In this document: positions 10,125 to 21,450 of the stretch, piece by piece | Numbering within the stretch: position 1 is the first letter of the stretch | Layout: every line of letters starts with the position of its first letter | Assembly (NCBI RefSeq): GCF_030813245.1 | Contig: NZ_JAUSUA010000001.1 | Location: 1,116,001 to 1,180,000, forward strand | Origin: Alkalicoccobacillus murimartini | Lineage (GTDB): Bacteria; Bacillota; Bacilli; Bacillales; Bacillaceae_D | DNA length: 64,000 nucleotides | Direction of reading: 5' to 3' | Program-made: the position numbers and the translations under genes | The notes under the pieces: generated by a model | What the model was told of the DNA's origin: nothing | Database searches by the model: none | Seen by the model: the letters and a program-made list of their open reading frames with translations, nothing else

Positions 10125-13100
10125 TTACCCTTTTGTCTGCATGGCTGGCATGCTCTCTGATGAAAATGTGATGGATTCAAGCACTCGCAATAATGCATCT
10201 GCTGTATCAATCGATGTTAAACAAACAATGCCATTTTCAACTGATTCTCGACGAATACGGAACCCATCTCTAGCGATTTGTTTGCCACGAGTGAGTGTAT
10301 TAATAACAAACTGTGCTTGTCCTTGACGAATTGTATCCAGAAGATGCGGTTTTTCTTCACCAATCTTGTTAACAACCTGCACCGGAATCCCCGCTTCTTG
10401 AATCAGTTTAGCTGTACCTGAAGTTGCCTGTAAGCTATACCCAATTCTGTGGAAGCGATGAACCAAGCTCATAGCTTCTTCTTTGTCTTTATCAGCAATG
10501 GTAAACAAAACAGAACCATGGGTCGGAATCTTCATTCCAGAAGCAATTAATCCTTTATACAGTGCTTTCTCAAGCGTTGTATCTCGGCCCATCACTTCAC
10601 CCGTTGATTTCATCTCTGGCCCTAACGTAATATCCACACGGCGTAGCTTAGCAAAGGAGAAGACGGGTACTTTCACAGAGACTTCTTTAGGCTCTGGCTG
10701 ATAACCCGTTTGATACCCTAACTCTGGTAATGACTTTCCAAGCATAACCTTTGTTGCTAAGTTCGCCATCGATACACCGGTAATTTTACTCAAGAATGGT
10801 ACGGTACGACTAGATCGCGGATTTACTTCTAGTACGTAGACGTCATCCTTATGCCATACAAATTGAATATTTAGTAGGCCGACAATCTTTAATCCTCTTG
10901 CAATAGCAATCGTACGATCAATCAAACGTTGCTTAAGTTCCTCTGGAACAGATTGAGTTGGATATACAGCAATGGAATCCCCTGAATGCACACCAGCTCG
11001 TTCAATATGTTCCATAATTCCTGGGATAAAGACATTTTCTCCATCTGAAATCGCATCTACTTCAAGCTCTTTACCTGTTAAGTAGCGGTCAATTAAGACT
11101 GGATGTTTTGGATTTACTTTGACAGCATTCGCCATATAGTTCAGCAACTCTGCTTCTTTGTAGACAATCTCCATCGCTCTTCCACCTAGTACATAAGACG
11201 GGCGGACTAGGACCGGATAACCAATGTCTGTAGCAATCACTACTGCTTCTTCTACACTTGTTGCCGTGCGACCTAGTGGTTGAGGAATCTCAAGCTTAAG
11301 TAACGCTTGCTCAAACTTATCGCGATTCTCGGCACGATCCATATTTTCTAAAGATGTTCCTATAATACGTACACCACGCGCTTCTAGCTCGTCCGCAAGG
11401 TTAATGGCTGTTTGTCCACCAAATTGTACGATGACACCTTCTGGTTGCTCTAGATCAATGACATGCATTACATCTTCAACCGTTAATGGTTCAAAGTATA
11501 ATTTATCGGATGTACTAAAATCGGTAGAAACCGTCTCCGGGTTATTATTCATGATAATGGATTCGTATCCTGCTTCACGAATCGCCCAAACTGAATGAAC
11601 CGTTGCATAATCAAATTCGATTCCCTGTCCAATACGGATTGGTCCAGATCCTAATACTAGAATGCTTTTTTGATCGGAGCGCTTTGATTCATTTTCTTCC
11701 TCATATGTTCCGTAAAAATAAGGAGTATTTGATTCAAATTCTGCTGCGCATGTATCAACCATTTTATAAACAGGTACAATGCCCTTTTCTTTGCGTGTTT
11801 GGTATAGCTCGGATTCCTCCATACCCCAAATGCGCGCAAGGTACGAATCAGCAAAGCCCATGCGTTTGGCTTTGTACAGAAGCTCATCATCATTTCGATT
11901 TTCGAGCAACTCATTCTCTAGTTGTACAATTCTTTGCAATTTCTGCAAGAAGAAGTAATCTATTTTTGTTGCATCATGTAGTTGCTCCAATTCAATTCCA
12001 CGACGCAGCAACTCAGCTAATGCAAACATCCGTTGGTCATCTGGACGCGAGATTTTCTTTATTAAATCCTCGGTTGAAAGTGCTGGCATATCTGGATCAA
12101 TCAAGTGATCATATCCAGCTTCAAGGGAACGAACTGCCTTCAGAATGGACTCTTCAAACGAACGACCTATCGCCATGACTTCACCAGTTGCTTTCATTTG
12201 TGTTCCAAGGCGACGATTAGCTGCTTCAAATTTATCAAAAGGCCAACGAGGAATTTTGGTTACCACATAGTCAAGCGCTGGTTCAAAGCTTGCATACGTT
12301 GTTCCAGTAATCGGATTTTTCAATTCATCTAAGCTATATCCGACGGCAATTTTTGCTGCCATCTTTGCGATTGGATATCCTGTTGCTTTTGAAGCCAGTG
12401 CTGAAGATCTACTGACACGTGGGTTTACTTCAATAATATAATAGTCATTGCTGTCCGCATCGAGTGCGAATTGAACATTACATCCGCCTTCAATCCCTAA
12501 AGCTCGAATAATAGAAAGGGATGAATTACGCAACATTTGGTAGTCGCGATCGGTTAATGTTTGGCTTGGGGCTGCCACAATCGAGTCACCCGTGTGCACG
12601 CCAACTGGGTCAAAGTTTTCCATATTACATACAACAATCGCTTGGTTTTTGCCATCTCGCATGACTTCATACTCAACTTCTTTAAAGCCAGCAATGCTTT
12701 TTTCCACCAAACATTGTGTCACAGGACTGTATTTTAACCCACTGGTTACAATCTCAATAAGCTCTTCTTCTGAATGAACAATTCCTCCACCTGTTCCACC
12801 CAAAGTATAAGCCGGGCGAACGATAACAGGGTATCCAATGACTTGTACAAACTGAAGCGCTTCTTCTAACGTATGAACGATCTCACTCTCAGGTACAGGC
12901 TCATTTAATTCGTACATTAAAGAACGGAATTGCTCACGATCCTCTGCCTGTTGAATGGCATCAAGCTTTGTACCAAGCAGTTCAATCTGATAAGTCTCCA
13001 GAATGCCTGACTGCTCAAGCTCCATCGCCATATTTAATCCTGTTTGTCCACCCAGTGTGGCTAAAATACCGTCCGGCTGCTCTTGACGAATGATTCGACT

Positions 13101-13331
13101 AACAAACTCAAGTGTGATCGGTTCAATATATACACGATCGGCCATCGTTGTATCAGTCATAATGGTTGCCGGATTTGAATTAATTAAGATGACTTCATAG
13201 CCTTCTTCTTTTAAGGCCTGACAAGCTTGCGTACCTGCATAATCAAACTCTGCTGCTTGACCAATAATAATCGGACCTGACCCAATCACCAAAATTTTAT
13301 TTATATCTGTTCGTTTCCCCACGCTGATCAT
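10125..13331 (-). CDS. carB: Carbamoyl-phosphate synthase large subunit, pyrimidine-type
   Basis: The large subunit makes carbamoyl phosphate from bicarbonate, ammonia delivered by the small subunit, and two ATP. It has 1068 residues in the standard layout: two homologous ATP-grasp halves, each opening with a nucleotide-binding run ([20 protein letters not shown] near 15-34 and [20 protein letters not shown] near 558), an oligomerisation region between them, and an MGS-like allosteric domain in the last 130 residues. Its position inside the PyrR-controlled operon marks it as the pyrimidine-dedicated enzyme (pyrAB in B. subtilis); arginine pathways often have a second copy elsewhere. It is 12 bases after carA. 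Confidence 0.98.
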   Translation of the reverse strand: MISVGKRTDINKILVIGSGPIIIGQAAEFDYAGTQACQALKEEGYEVILINSNPATIMTDTTMADRVYIEPITLEFVSRIIRQEQPDGILATLGGQTGLNMAMELEQSGILETYQIELLGTKLDAIQQAEDREQFRSLMYELNEPVPESEIVHTLEEALQFVQVIGYPVIVRPAYTLGGTGGGIVHSEEELIEIVTSGLKYSPVTQCLVEKSIAGFKEVEYEVMRDGKNQAIVVCNMENFDPVGVHTGDSIVAAPSQTLTDRDYQMLRNSSLSIIRALGIEGGCNVQFALDADSNDYYIIEVNPRVSRSSALASKATGYPIAKMAAKIAVGYSLDELKNPITGTTYASFEPALDYVVTKIPRWPFDKFEAANRRLGTQMKATGEVMAIGRSFEESILKAVRSLEAGYDHLIDPDMPALSTEDLIKKISRPDDQRMFALAELLRRGIELEQLHDATKIDYFFLQKLQRIVQLENELLENRNDDELLYKAKRMGFADSYLARIWGMEESELYQTRKEKGIVPVYKMVDTCAAEFESNTPYFYGTYEEENESKRSDQKSILVLGSGPIRIGQGIEFDYATVHSVWAIREAGYESIIMNNNPETVSTDFSTSDKLYFEPLTVEDVMHVIDLEQPEGVIVQFGGQTAINLADELEARGVRIIGTSLENMDRAENRDKFEQALLKLEIPQPLGRTATSVEEAVVIATDIGYPVLVRPSYVLGGRAMEIVYKEAELLNYMANAVKVNPKHPVLIDRYLTGKELEVDAISDGENVFIPGIMEHIERAGVHSGDSIAVYPTQSVPEELKQRLIDRTIAIARGLKIVGLLNIQFVWHKDDVYVLEVNPRSSRTVPFLSKITGVSMANLATKVMLGKSLPELGYQTGYQPEPKEVSVKVPVFSFAKLRRVDITLGPEMKSTGEVMGRDTTLEKALYKGLIASGMKIPTHGSVLFTIADKDKEEAMSLVHRFHRIGYSLQATSGTAKLIQEAGIPVQVVNKIGEEKPHLLDTIRQGQAQFVINTLTRGKQIARDGFRIRRESVENGIVCLTSIDTADALLRVLESITFSSESMPAMQTKG

Positions 13332-13343
13332 CCCCTTTTTTGA

Positions 13344-14432
13344 CTAGGCTAGTACCTTCGTTGTCTGTTTTGTGTTCATTAACTCCATAAATTGGTCAAA
13401 CAAATGATTGGCATCCTGCGGCCCTGGTGATGCTTCTGGATGGTATTGAACGCTAAATGCTGGATACTCCTTATGTGCTAACCCTTCAACGGTTTCATCA
13501 TTTACAGCAATATGTGTCACTTTAAGATTGGTATCATCAAGAGAGTCTGCGTCCACTGTGTAGCCGTGGTTCTGAGCTGTAATATCAATCGCTCCAGTAG
13601 AAAGCTCTCTAATTGGGTGATTGGACCCACGATGACCAAATCGTAATTTACTTGTTGTGGCTCCTGAGGCTAATGCAAGAAGTTGGTGACCAAGGCAGAT
13701 TCCGAATAACGGTACTTCACCTACCAACTCTTTGACAGTTTGAATGGTTTCTGGCACATCCTCTGGGTTTCCTGGTCCGTTGCTGACTAGAACACCGTCA
13801 GCACCTAGACGAATAATTTCATCTGCTGATGTATGATAAGGAACAACAACTACGTCACAGTTCCGCTCAATTAGTTCCAACAAAATTCCGTGTTTCATGC
13901 CACAATCAATTAATACGACTCTTTTTCCTTTTCCCGGTACATGGTAAGGATCTTTTGTCGACACTTGAGCCACTTGATCCTTGATCGCTGCACTTTCTCG
14001 AAGTTCTTTTGCTACCTGCTCAACATCAACATTCATGGAACAGATACGCCCTTTTAACGTACCGATTTCACGAATCATGCGAGTCAATTTTCGTGTATCA
14101 ATACCAGATAATCCTGGAATTCCTTTTGCTTTTAAAAGGGTGTCAAGTGATTCCTCGTTGCGCCAATGACTTGGTTCTAGTTCTACTTCGCGAACAATAA
14201 GTCCGTGAATAGCAGGACTAATGGATTCGAAGTCGTCTCGATTAATCCCATAATTTCCGATTAACGGATACGTTAGCGTAACAATTTGTGCACAATAAGA
14301 AGGATCAGAAAGGATTTCCTGATAACCCGTCATCCCTGTATTAAAAACAACTTCACCACTCATTTCCTGATCCGCACCAAAACCTTCTCCTACAAATACT
14401 TCTCCATTTTCTAAAACAAGCTGTTTTTTCAT
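13344..14432 (-). CDS. carA: Carbamoyl-phosphate synthase small subunit, pyrimidine-type
   Basis: This subunit hydrolyses glutamine and channels ammonia to CarB. The class I glutamine amidotransferase domain is in the C-terminal half: the nucleophile is in [15 protein letters not shown] near residue 245, with the His/Glu pair in [10 protein letters not shown] near residue 330. The N-terminal domain begins [19 protein letters not shown]. The ATG at 14432 gives 362 residues, follows AAAGGAGA, and overlaps the pyrC stop as ATGA. A longer reading to 14507 has no ribosome site. B. subtilis calls this pyrAA. Confidence 0.97.
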   Translation of the reverse strand: MKKQLVLENGEVFVGEGFGADQEMSGEVVFNTGMTGYQEILSDPSYCAQIVTLTYPLIGNYGINRDDFESISPAIHGLIVREVELEPSHWRNEESLDTLLKAKGIPGLSGIDTRKLTRMIREIGTLKGRICSMNVDVEQVAKELRESAAIKDQVAQVSTKDPYHVPGKGKRVVLIDCGMKHGILLELIERNCDVVVVPYHTSADEIIRLGADGVLVSNGPGNPEDVPETIQTVKELVGEVPLFGICLGHQLLALASGATTSKLRFGHRGSNHPIRELSTGAIDITAQNHGYTVDADSLDDTNLKVTHIAVNDETVEGLAHKEYPAFSVQYHPEASPGPQDANHLFDQFMELMNTKQTTKVLA

Positions 14433-15709
14433 AGTGAGCCGGTCTCCTTTTTCCATACTAGTTGTCCATCTACATACGTACGTACTGGCCATCCTGCACA
14501 TTCCCACCCATCAAACGGCGTATTGATTCCTTTTGAAGCAAATGTATGCTTTTGGATTGGCTCTGTTTGATGAAGATCGACCACCGTAATATCTGCTTTC
14601 ATTCCTGCTTCAAGCGTGCCAGCTTGGATACCAAATGTTTGAGCTGGTATGTGAGTTAACCAATCAACAAGTTGTTTTAACGTAATAATCTCTTTTTTAA
14701 CGAGCTCAGTATAAAGCAGTGGAAAAGCTGTTTCTAATCCAACAATACCAAACGGCGCACGCTCCATTGGTGCATTCTTTTCCTCTTCAGTATGAGGTGC
14801 ATGGTCTGTTGCAATAAAATCAATGGTCCCATCGAGCAGTCCTTCAATAAGTGCTTGTTGATCATCTTTTCCTCTTAAAGGAGGGTTCATTTTATAATTT
14901 GTGTCTAAACCTGGAATATCATCCTCACTCAATAATAAGTGATGTGGAGTAACTTCTGCAGTTACTCGAATACCCGCCCTTTTAGCATCTCTTACAACAC
15001 GTACAGACTCTTTTGTGCTAATATGGCACACATGATAATGAGCTCCTGCGGCTTCCGCTAGTAACACGTCACGTGCGATATGTACCGATTCACACACAGC
15101 CGGGATACCGTTGATTCCTTGTTCCTTTGAGAAGTTGCCTTCATGAACGGCTCCACCTTGGATCAATGTGTTTTCTTCACAGTGTGCCACAATAGCCATG
15201 TCTACTGCTGCAGCACGTTTCATCGCTTCAAGCATCACGCCCGCTGATTGCACTCCTACACCATCATCTGTAAAAGCAAAGGCACCAGCATCCTTTAACC
15301 CTTGAAAATCAGTTAACTCTTGTCCAAGCTGCCTTGTTGTGATCGCTGCGTAGGGCAACACATGAACCGAACCAGTCTCTTTTGCTCGTTGCACAAGCCA
15401 ACTCATTTGTTCAGGAGTGTCTGGCACAGGTCGTGTATTAGGCATCGCTGCAATGGTTGTAAATCCACCCTTAGCTGCTGCTTTTGTACCCGTTTCAATG
15501 GTTTCCTTCTGTTCACCACCTGGCTCTCTTAAATGAACATGAGCGTCCACAAGTCCAGGAAGAATAAGTTTTCCTTCTAGATCAACCGTTTCTGTCATTT
15601 CATGTGAGCCTGCTTCATATTGAATCTCACCATTTATTATGAAAAGATCCTGTTGTACTTGGTTCCCATCACTTGTTAGTACCTGTCCGTTTATTAACTT
15701 CGTTCCCAT
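14429..15709 (-). CDS. pyrC: Dihydroorotase (class I)
   Basis: PyrC cyclises carbamoyl aspartate to dihydroorotate, the third step. The metal-binding [12 protein letters not shown] near residues 56-67 and ATDHAPHT near 303-310 are hallmarks of zinc amidohydrolases of this class. VAHCEEN and CHISTKESV near residues 176 and 230 supply the other histidines. Its length (426) matches B. subtilis PyrC (428). It is 12 bases from pyrB and overlaps carA by 4. Confidence 0.97.
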   Translation of the reverse strand: MGTKLINGQVLTSDGNQVQQDLFIINGEIQYEAGSHEMTETVDLEGKLILPGLVDAHVHLREPGGEQKETIETGTKAAAKGGFTTIAAMPNTRPVPDTPEQMSWLVQRAKETGSVHVLPYAAITTRQLGQELTDFQGLKDAGAFAFTDDGVGVQSAGVMLEAMKRAAAVDMAIVAHCEENTLIQGGAVHEGNFSKEQGINGIPAVCESVHIARDVLLAEAAGAHYHVCHISTKESVRVVRDAKRAGIRVTAEVTPHHLLLSEDDIPGLDTNYKMNPPLRGKDDQQALIEGLLDGTIDFIATDHAPHTEEEKNAPMERAPFGIVGLETAFPLLYTELVKKEIITLKQLVDWLTHIPAQTFGIQAGTLEAGMKADITVVDLHQTEPIQKHTFASKGINTPFDGWECAGWPVRTYVDGQLVWKKETGSL

Positions 15710-15721
15710 GCTAATTCCCCC

Positions 15722-16771
<1,050 letters not shown>

Positions 16772-16789
16772 GATAGGTTCTTCTATAGA

Positions 16790-18109
16790 TTATTTACTAT
16801 TCTCAGCTGATAGATCTGTGGTCATCTCTGAGAACATATCGGATTGACCATAACTTTGCTCTTTGTTAGGAAGAACAAGATGAAGGAAAATACCTGCAAT
16901 GGCCGCTACAGCCATTCCTGGAATTTGGACTGATTCATTCACTTGGATGAATGCTCCACCAATTCCTAAGACTAGAATAACGGATGATATGATTAGGTTA
17001 CGTTTTTCTCCGATATTAATACCGTTGTCAATCAGCATACGTAGTCCTGATGAAGCGATAATTCCAAACAAGAGAATGGATACTCCACCCATCACAGGAG
17101 ATGGAATAGATGAGATGAGTGCAGATATTTTTCCTACAAACGAGAATGTGATCGCAAGAACTGCTGCACCCCCGATAACAAACACACTAAACACTCGTGT
17201 AATTGTCATAACCCCAATATTCTCACCATAAGTGGTGTTTGGTGGTCCACCAAGAGCTGCTGCAATCACTGTTGCTACCCCGTCTCCCATAATCGAACGG
17301 TGTAAGCCTGGCTTTTTAATGAAATTACGTCCAGCTACCTTACTAATGACCATTTGCTGTCCAATATGCTCAGATAATGTTACAACCGCAACTGGCACCA
17401 TGATGAAAGCAATACTCCAAGAGAAACTAGGTGAATACGTGACAAATGGAACCATTAATTCTGGAACCGAAAACCATGCGGCCGAGGCAATACCTGATGT
17501 ATCAACTAAGCCTTGAAAGTAAGCAAATGTATATCCAACAATTAAGCCAAAGAGAATTGGCACAAGACCGAAGAATCCTTTGAAAAACATTGTGGCAACA
17601 ATCGTAATGCCTAATGTGACTAATGCTGTCATAAGATAAGACACACTGTACTCAGAAGTAGCTGTATACATAGCTTGGTCAACTGCACTTCCAGCTAAGC
17701 TCAACCCGATAACCATAATGACGGGTCCAACTACAATTGGCGGTAGAATTTTCATCAACCAGCCCACTCCGACCGCTCTAATGATTAACGCAACAACCCC
17801 GTATACTAAACCGGCGAGAAATGCTCCAACCATGGCCCCTTCCATTCCATCAATCAGTTGTGCTGACTGAATCGGAATAATGAAGGCAAAGGACGAACCT
17901 AGATAAGCGGGAATCTGTCCTTTTGTCACTAGTAGATACGCTAATGTGCCAAGTCCACTTGTTAAGAGCGCTGTTGCTGGGCTTAAATCCACTAAGAATG
18001 GGACTAAAACTGTTGCCCCAAACATTGCGAATAAGTGCTGAAGACTGAATAGCAGCCATTTATCTGCTCTTGGTATTTCCTGAATGCCTACTTCTTTTCC
18101 ATGTTCCAA
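16790..18109 (-). CDS. pyrP: Uracil permease (NCS2 family)
   Basis: A 439-residue polytopic membrane protein of the nucleobase/cation symporter-2 family, taking up uracil with protons. About twelve to fourteen hydrophobic helices are visible. The N-terminus has LLFSLQHLFAMFGATVLVP, the NCS2 opening segment, and GGPPNTTYGENIGVM near residue 290 carries the conserved NxxGxxxxT-type signature. Placement as the second gene of the PyrR operon, between two attenuators, matches B. subtilis and supports uracil rather than xanthine as substrate. The C-terminal 25 residues are hydrophilic and probably cytoplasmic. Confidence 0.95.
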   Translation of the reverse strand: MEHGKEVGIQEIPRADKWLLFSLQHLFAMFGATVLVPFLVDLSPATALLTSGLGTLAYLLVTKGQIPAYLGSSFAFIIPIQSAQLIDGMEGAMVGAFLAGLVYGVVALIIRAVGVGWLMKILPPIVVGPVIMVIGLSLAGSAVDQAMYTATSEYSVSYLMTALVTLGITIVATMFFKGFFGLVPILFGLIVGYTFAYFQGLVDTSGIASAAWFSVPELMVPFVTYSPSFSWSIAFIMVPVAVVTLSEHIGQQMVISKVAGRNFIKKPGLHRSIMGDGVATVIAAALGGPPNTTYGENIGVMTITRVFSVFVIGGAAVLAITFSFVGKISALISSIPSPVMGGVSILLFGIIASSGLRMLIDNGINIGEKRNLIISSVILVLGIGGAFIQVNESVQIPGMAVAAIAGIFLHLVLPNKEQSYGQSDMFSEMTTDLSAENSK

Positions 18110-18140
18110 AGTAATCTCTCCTACTCCTAATTCCTAACTA

Positions 18141-18240
18141 AAAACCCCATTGCGAGGCACTGGGGTTTAAGAAACAGACGTGTGCACACTAAACCATGCT
18201 TCGTCTTCTCTATCACCCTCTTGCCAGCCTCTCTGGACTG
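18141..18240 (-). promoter_or_regulatory. PyrR attenuator in the pyrR-pyrP gap
   Basis: On the minus strand AGTCCAGAGAGGCTGG (18224-18239) is a textbook PyrR-binding loop, 15 bases after the pyrR stop. It is followed about 60 bases on by a terminator, the AAACCCCA/TGGGGTTT stem at 18141-18168 with trailing Ts. PyrR-UMP binding would stabilise the upstream hairpin and permit termination before pyrP. Confidence 0.9.
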
Positions 18241-18254
18241 TTTTTAAAGAGGTG

Positions 18255-18950
<696 letters not shown>

Positions 18951-18972
18951 AAAGGATCATTTGATTATTAAT

Positions 18973-19001
18973 AGTATCGCAAAGTTGTCGACTATTGTCA
19001 A
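18973..19001 (-). promoter_or_regulatory. Sigma-A promoter of the pyr operon
   Basis: A TTGACA -35 (18996-19001), a 17-base spacer and a GATACT -10 (18973-18978) are read on the minus strand. The -35 overlaps the last codons of the upstream rluD-like gene. The start point would lie about 25 bases before the first PyrR box. Confidence 0.88.
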
Positions 19002-19912
19002 CGACTATCTTGAAGCTTTTTCAACAGGATGCTCATATCCTCAGGCATTGGCGCTTCAAATAAAAGCTCCTCACCTGAACGAGGATGGGTAAAGCCAAGC
19101 ATAGACGCATGTAATGCCTGTCCTTTTATATCTAATGTTTTCTTCGGTCCGTATTTAGGATCTCCGGCAACCGGATGCCCAATATATTTCATATGAACAC
19201 GAATTTGATGCGTTCTACCCGTTTCTAACTGGCAGTTAATATAGGAATAATTAGCGAATGTTTCGATGACCGTAAAGTGAGTCACCGCGTCACGTCCATT
19301 CTGATCGGTCACAGCCATACTTTGACGGTCTCGCTTGTCGCGACCAATTGGTGCCTCAACTGTGCCATGCTCATGTGGGATGACCCCATGAACAATCGTC
19401 TGATACAAACGTTTAGTTGTTTTCGCTTTTAATTGACTGACAAGTGATTCATGTGCCAGGTCTGTTTTTGCGACCATGATAAGGCCTGACGTATCTTTAT
19501 CAATACGATGCACTATACCTGGGCGAATGACACCATTAATGCCCGGCAGGTTTGGACAGTGATGAAGCAAAGCATTAACAAGCGTTCCATTTGGGTGTCC
19601 TGGCGCAGGATGAACCACCATGCCACGGACTTTATTAATGACAATCACATCATCATCTTCATAGACAACATCTAAAGGAATATCCTCTGCTACAGCTTCT
19701 AGTTCAACCGCTTCAGGTATCGTTAATATAATGTGATCTGCTTCTTCTACTTTATAATTACTTCGTACTGGTTCATTATTTAATTGAACATGTCCATCCT
19801 TAATCCACAATTGGATTTGACTTCTTGAGATATCCTCCATCAAATCAGTCAATAACTTATCAATACGTGTCTTTACTTGCTGTTCGTCTACTACAAATTC
19901 ATACGTACTCAT
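18998..19912 (-). CDS. RluA/RluD-family 23S rRNA pseudouridine synthase (YlyB-like)
   Basis: The 304-residue protein has an N-terminal S4 RNA-binding domain (about residues 13-75) and a catalytic domain with [11 protein letters not shown] near residue 135, whose Asp is the pseudouridine synthase nucleophile. [16 protein letters not shown] near 230 completes the RluD pattern. By family it converts uridines in 23S rRNA (RluD sites) to pseudouridine. It overlaps lspA by 4 bases (ATGA), the lspA-ylyB pairing found in most Bacillus. Its 3' end contains the -35 element of the pyr promoter. Confidence 0.93.
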   Translation of the reverse strand: MSTYEFVVDEQQVKTRIDKLLTDLMEDISRSQIQLWIKDGHVQLNNEPVRSNYKVEEADHIILTIPEAVELEAVAEDIPLDVVYEDDDVIVINKVRGMVVHPAPGHPNGTLVNALLHHCPNLPGINGVIRPGIVHRIDKDTSGLIMVAKTDLAHESLVSQLKAKTTKRLYQTIVHGVIPHEHGTVEAPIGRDKRDRQSMAVTDQNGRDAVTHFTVIETFANYSYINCQLETGRTHQIRVHMKYIGHPVAGDPKYGPKKTLDIKGQALHASMLGFTHPRSGEELLFEAPMPEDMSILLKKLQDSR

Positions 19913-20376
19913 GCTGAGCGCTCCTTCTTTGCTTTCATTTCATCACGGATAAACTTCAGCAAAAGAAGACCTACCCCTACACATAATGCTGAATCAGCTA
20001 CATTAAAAATAGCAAAATCATATCCAAAAATATAGGTATCCGCAAAGTCCACCACTTCACCTCTAAACACTCGGTCAATAAAGTTACCGATGGCTCCACC
20101 TAAAATCAAACCAAGCGGAATGCCTAAAGAAAGTTGTCCTTTTGCTTCTTTTTGAATATAATAAATCAGCCCTGCCACAACAACCACAGTTATAATGTAG
20201 AAAAACCACATCTGCCCTTGCAAAATACCAAAAGCAGCTCCCGCATTCCGATGTGACGTTATATACGCAACATCAGGAATTAACTCAATACTTTCTCCAC
20301 GTTCCATGTTTACAACAACCAGCCATTTCGTTAGCTGATCTACAGCAATCATAAATAATGCAATTATATAAGGCAA
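19909..20376 (-). CDS. lspA: Lipoprotein signal peptidase II
   Basis: LspA removes signal peptides from lipid-modified prolipoproteins in the membrane. Four hydrophobic helices are visible. The aspartyl dyad lies in GNFIDRV near residue 103 and FNVADSAL near residue 127, with NAGAAFGI near 44. I chose the TTG at 20376, which gives [18 protein letters not shown] (155 residues, like B. subtilis) and has GGAGG seven bases upstream. The GTG at 20403 has no ribosome site. It has its own promoter that runs through the preceding terminator and is coupled to the rluD-like gene. Confidence 0.95.
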   Translation of the reverse strand: MPYIIALFMIAVDQLTKWLVVVNMERGESIELIPDVAYITSHRNAGAAFGILQGQMWFFYIITVVVVAGLIYYIQKEAKGQLSLGIPLGLILGGAIGNFIDRVFRGEVVDFADTYIFGYDFAIFNVADSALCVGVGLLLLKFIRDEMKAKKERSA

Positions 20377-20421
20377 TTGTGTTCCTCCACTCATTCCAAT
20401 CACGTGACGTGCTACGTTAGC

Positions 20422-20450
20422 ATTGTAGCATAAAAAAAAGGCGATGTCCT
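20422..20450 (-). promoter_or_regulatory. Promoter candidate for lspA, nested in a terminator
   Basis: On the minus strand an extended -10 (TGCTACAAT, hexamer 20422-20427) lies 17 bases from AGGACA (20445-20450). The -35 is in the hairpin loop and arm of the upstream gene's terminator, and the spacer is the T-run. It restarts transcription 46 bases before lspA. Confidence 0.6.
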
Positions 20451-20462
20451 CACTCCATCGCC
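20432..20462 (-). terminator. Intrinsic terminator of the DksA-like gene
   Basis: The stem GGCGATG/CATCGCC (20456-20462 with 20440-20446) is followed on the minus strand by eight Ts, seven bases after the stop codon. Confidence 0.85.
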
Positions 20463-20469
20463 ATAATCC

Positions 20470-21135
20470 TTATTCATTCTCGTTCTCATCCCACTCATCC
20501 GTAAAATGATCATACGTATGATTCGGTTGAATCGTTATACTCTCTTGCCCTTGATAGCCATTCATATCCGTACTCAGAAAATTTTCATACGGTTCGACGG
20601 CTCCTACATTTTCACTTTCTTCTGAGACATTATCCTCATACGTCAGCTCCTGTTCATTAAAACGAGCCACAGATTGATACGCGTCCTCACCATCAAACTC
20701 CGTTTCTCGGTCATCACGATCATAGTTGTGAGCGCCAAAACCACCTAATACCTCTTCTTCAACCGGTCGATATTCAGGCATCTTCTCACTCTTATTTGTA
20801 CTGGCTGTTCTCGCCAAAGGATTTGCTTCAAGGCGCTCTTGCGGAATCGCTTGCCCTGTCTCTTCACATCTTCCATACGTTCCATCATTTATTTTTTGGA
20901 GAGCATGCTGAACCTCATCATATTCATGCCTTAGCTGCGCATGAAGAGCCATATCTTTTTCCCGTTCATATAGATCAGTCGCTGAATCTGCAGGATGATT
21001 ATCATATTGAGACAGTTCACCCGTTGAAGCTGAGAGTGATCCCATTTTTTCAGATTCAAGATGCTCATCTAATCGTTTTTTTAGCGCCTGCTCTTGATTC
21101 ACAAGCTGAGCTTTTAATTTTGCGTAATCATTCAT
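20470..21135 (-). CDS. TraR/DksA-like regulator of the YteA/YlyA group, lacking the C4 zinc finger
   Basis: The 221-residue acidic protein has an N-terminal coiled coil (residues 1-90; LKAQLVNQEQALKKRLDEHL), then DNHPADSATDLYEREKD near 46-62 and INDGTYGRCEETGQAIPQER near 82-101, the DksA/TraR linker and finger position. Only one of the usual four zinc cysteines is left (YGRCEETG), as in other Bacillus YteA/YlyA proteins. The remaining 100 residues are acidic and low in complexity. B. subtilis YlyA interacts with RNA polymerase containing sigma-G in late forespores; a similar role here is inference. It is flanked by terminators on both sides. Confidence 0.82.
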   Translation of the reverse strand: MNDYAKLKAQLVNQEQALKKRLDEHLESEKMGSLSASTGELSQYDNHPADSATDLYEREKDMALHAQLRHEYDEVQHALQKINDGTYGRCEETGQAIPQERLEANPLARTASTNKSEKMPEYRPVEEEVLGGFGAHNYDRDDRETEFDGEDAYQSVARFNEQELTYEDNVSEESENVGAVEPYENFLSTDMNGYQGQESITIQPNHTYDHFTDEWDENENE

Positions 21136-21239
21136 TGTAGGACTCCTTTATTAATATGGATTCCTCTTAGAATGACCCGAACGAGCCCAATTCATGAATA
21201 AGTGAGGGAAAGAAAAGATTGTTTTTTATTGGCTTTGCG

Positions 21240-21359
21240 GATATGCGTAGCTCTTCGCTGATATCTGTAACTCTTTACTGATTTCATGCTCTCTTTACTG
21301 ATTTCTGCGCCTCTATACTGATATCTACACTTCTTTACCAATTCCCTACTCCTCTGTAT
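21240..21359. repeat. Six-unit 20-bp imperfect tandem repeat
   Basis: Six consecutive units of exactly 20 bases start at 21240, 21260, 21280, 21300, 21320 and 21340. The pattern is GATWTCTGYRNCTCTTTACT (for example GATATCTGTAACTCTTTACT at 21260). Units 1-4 are closest and unit 6 is degraded. It occupies the gap between the ileS terminator and the DksA-like gene and contains no ORF. Direct abutting units without spacers rule out a CRISPR array. Confidence 0.9.
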
Positions 21360-21394
21360 CATCCTCCCCTACTTTCCCCATTCTCCCCATAACA

Positions 21395-21435
21395 AAAAAC
21401 GGTCCTCAAGCCAAATGACTTCGAGGACCGTTTTT
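21395..21435 (-). terminator. Intrinsic terminator of ileS
   Basis: A perfect 13-bp stem (AAAAACGGTCCTC with GAGGACCGTTTTT, 21395-21407/21423-21435) has a T-run on the minus strand and starts about 16 bases after the ileS stop. Confidence 0.88.
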
Positions 21436-21450
21436 AATTAGTTTAGACAC

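Noticed and set aside
11603-12178. Plus-strand 191-codon ORF opposite carB
   Set aside because: It lies wholly antisense to the well-conserved carB coding sequence, has no ribosome site, and its translation is rich in Leu, His, Gln and Phe as expected from a shadow frame.
21240-21359. 20-bp repeats as a CRISPR array
   Set aside because: Units abut directly with no spacers, are imperfect, and there are no cas genes in the window.
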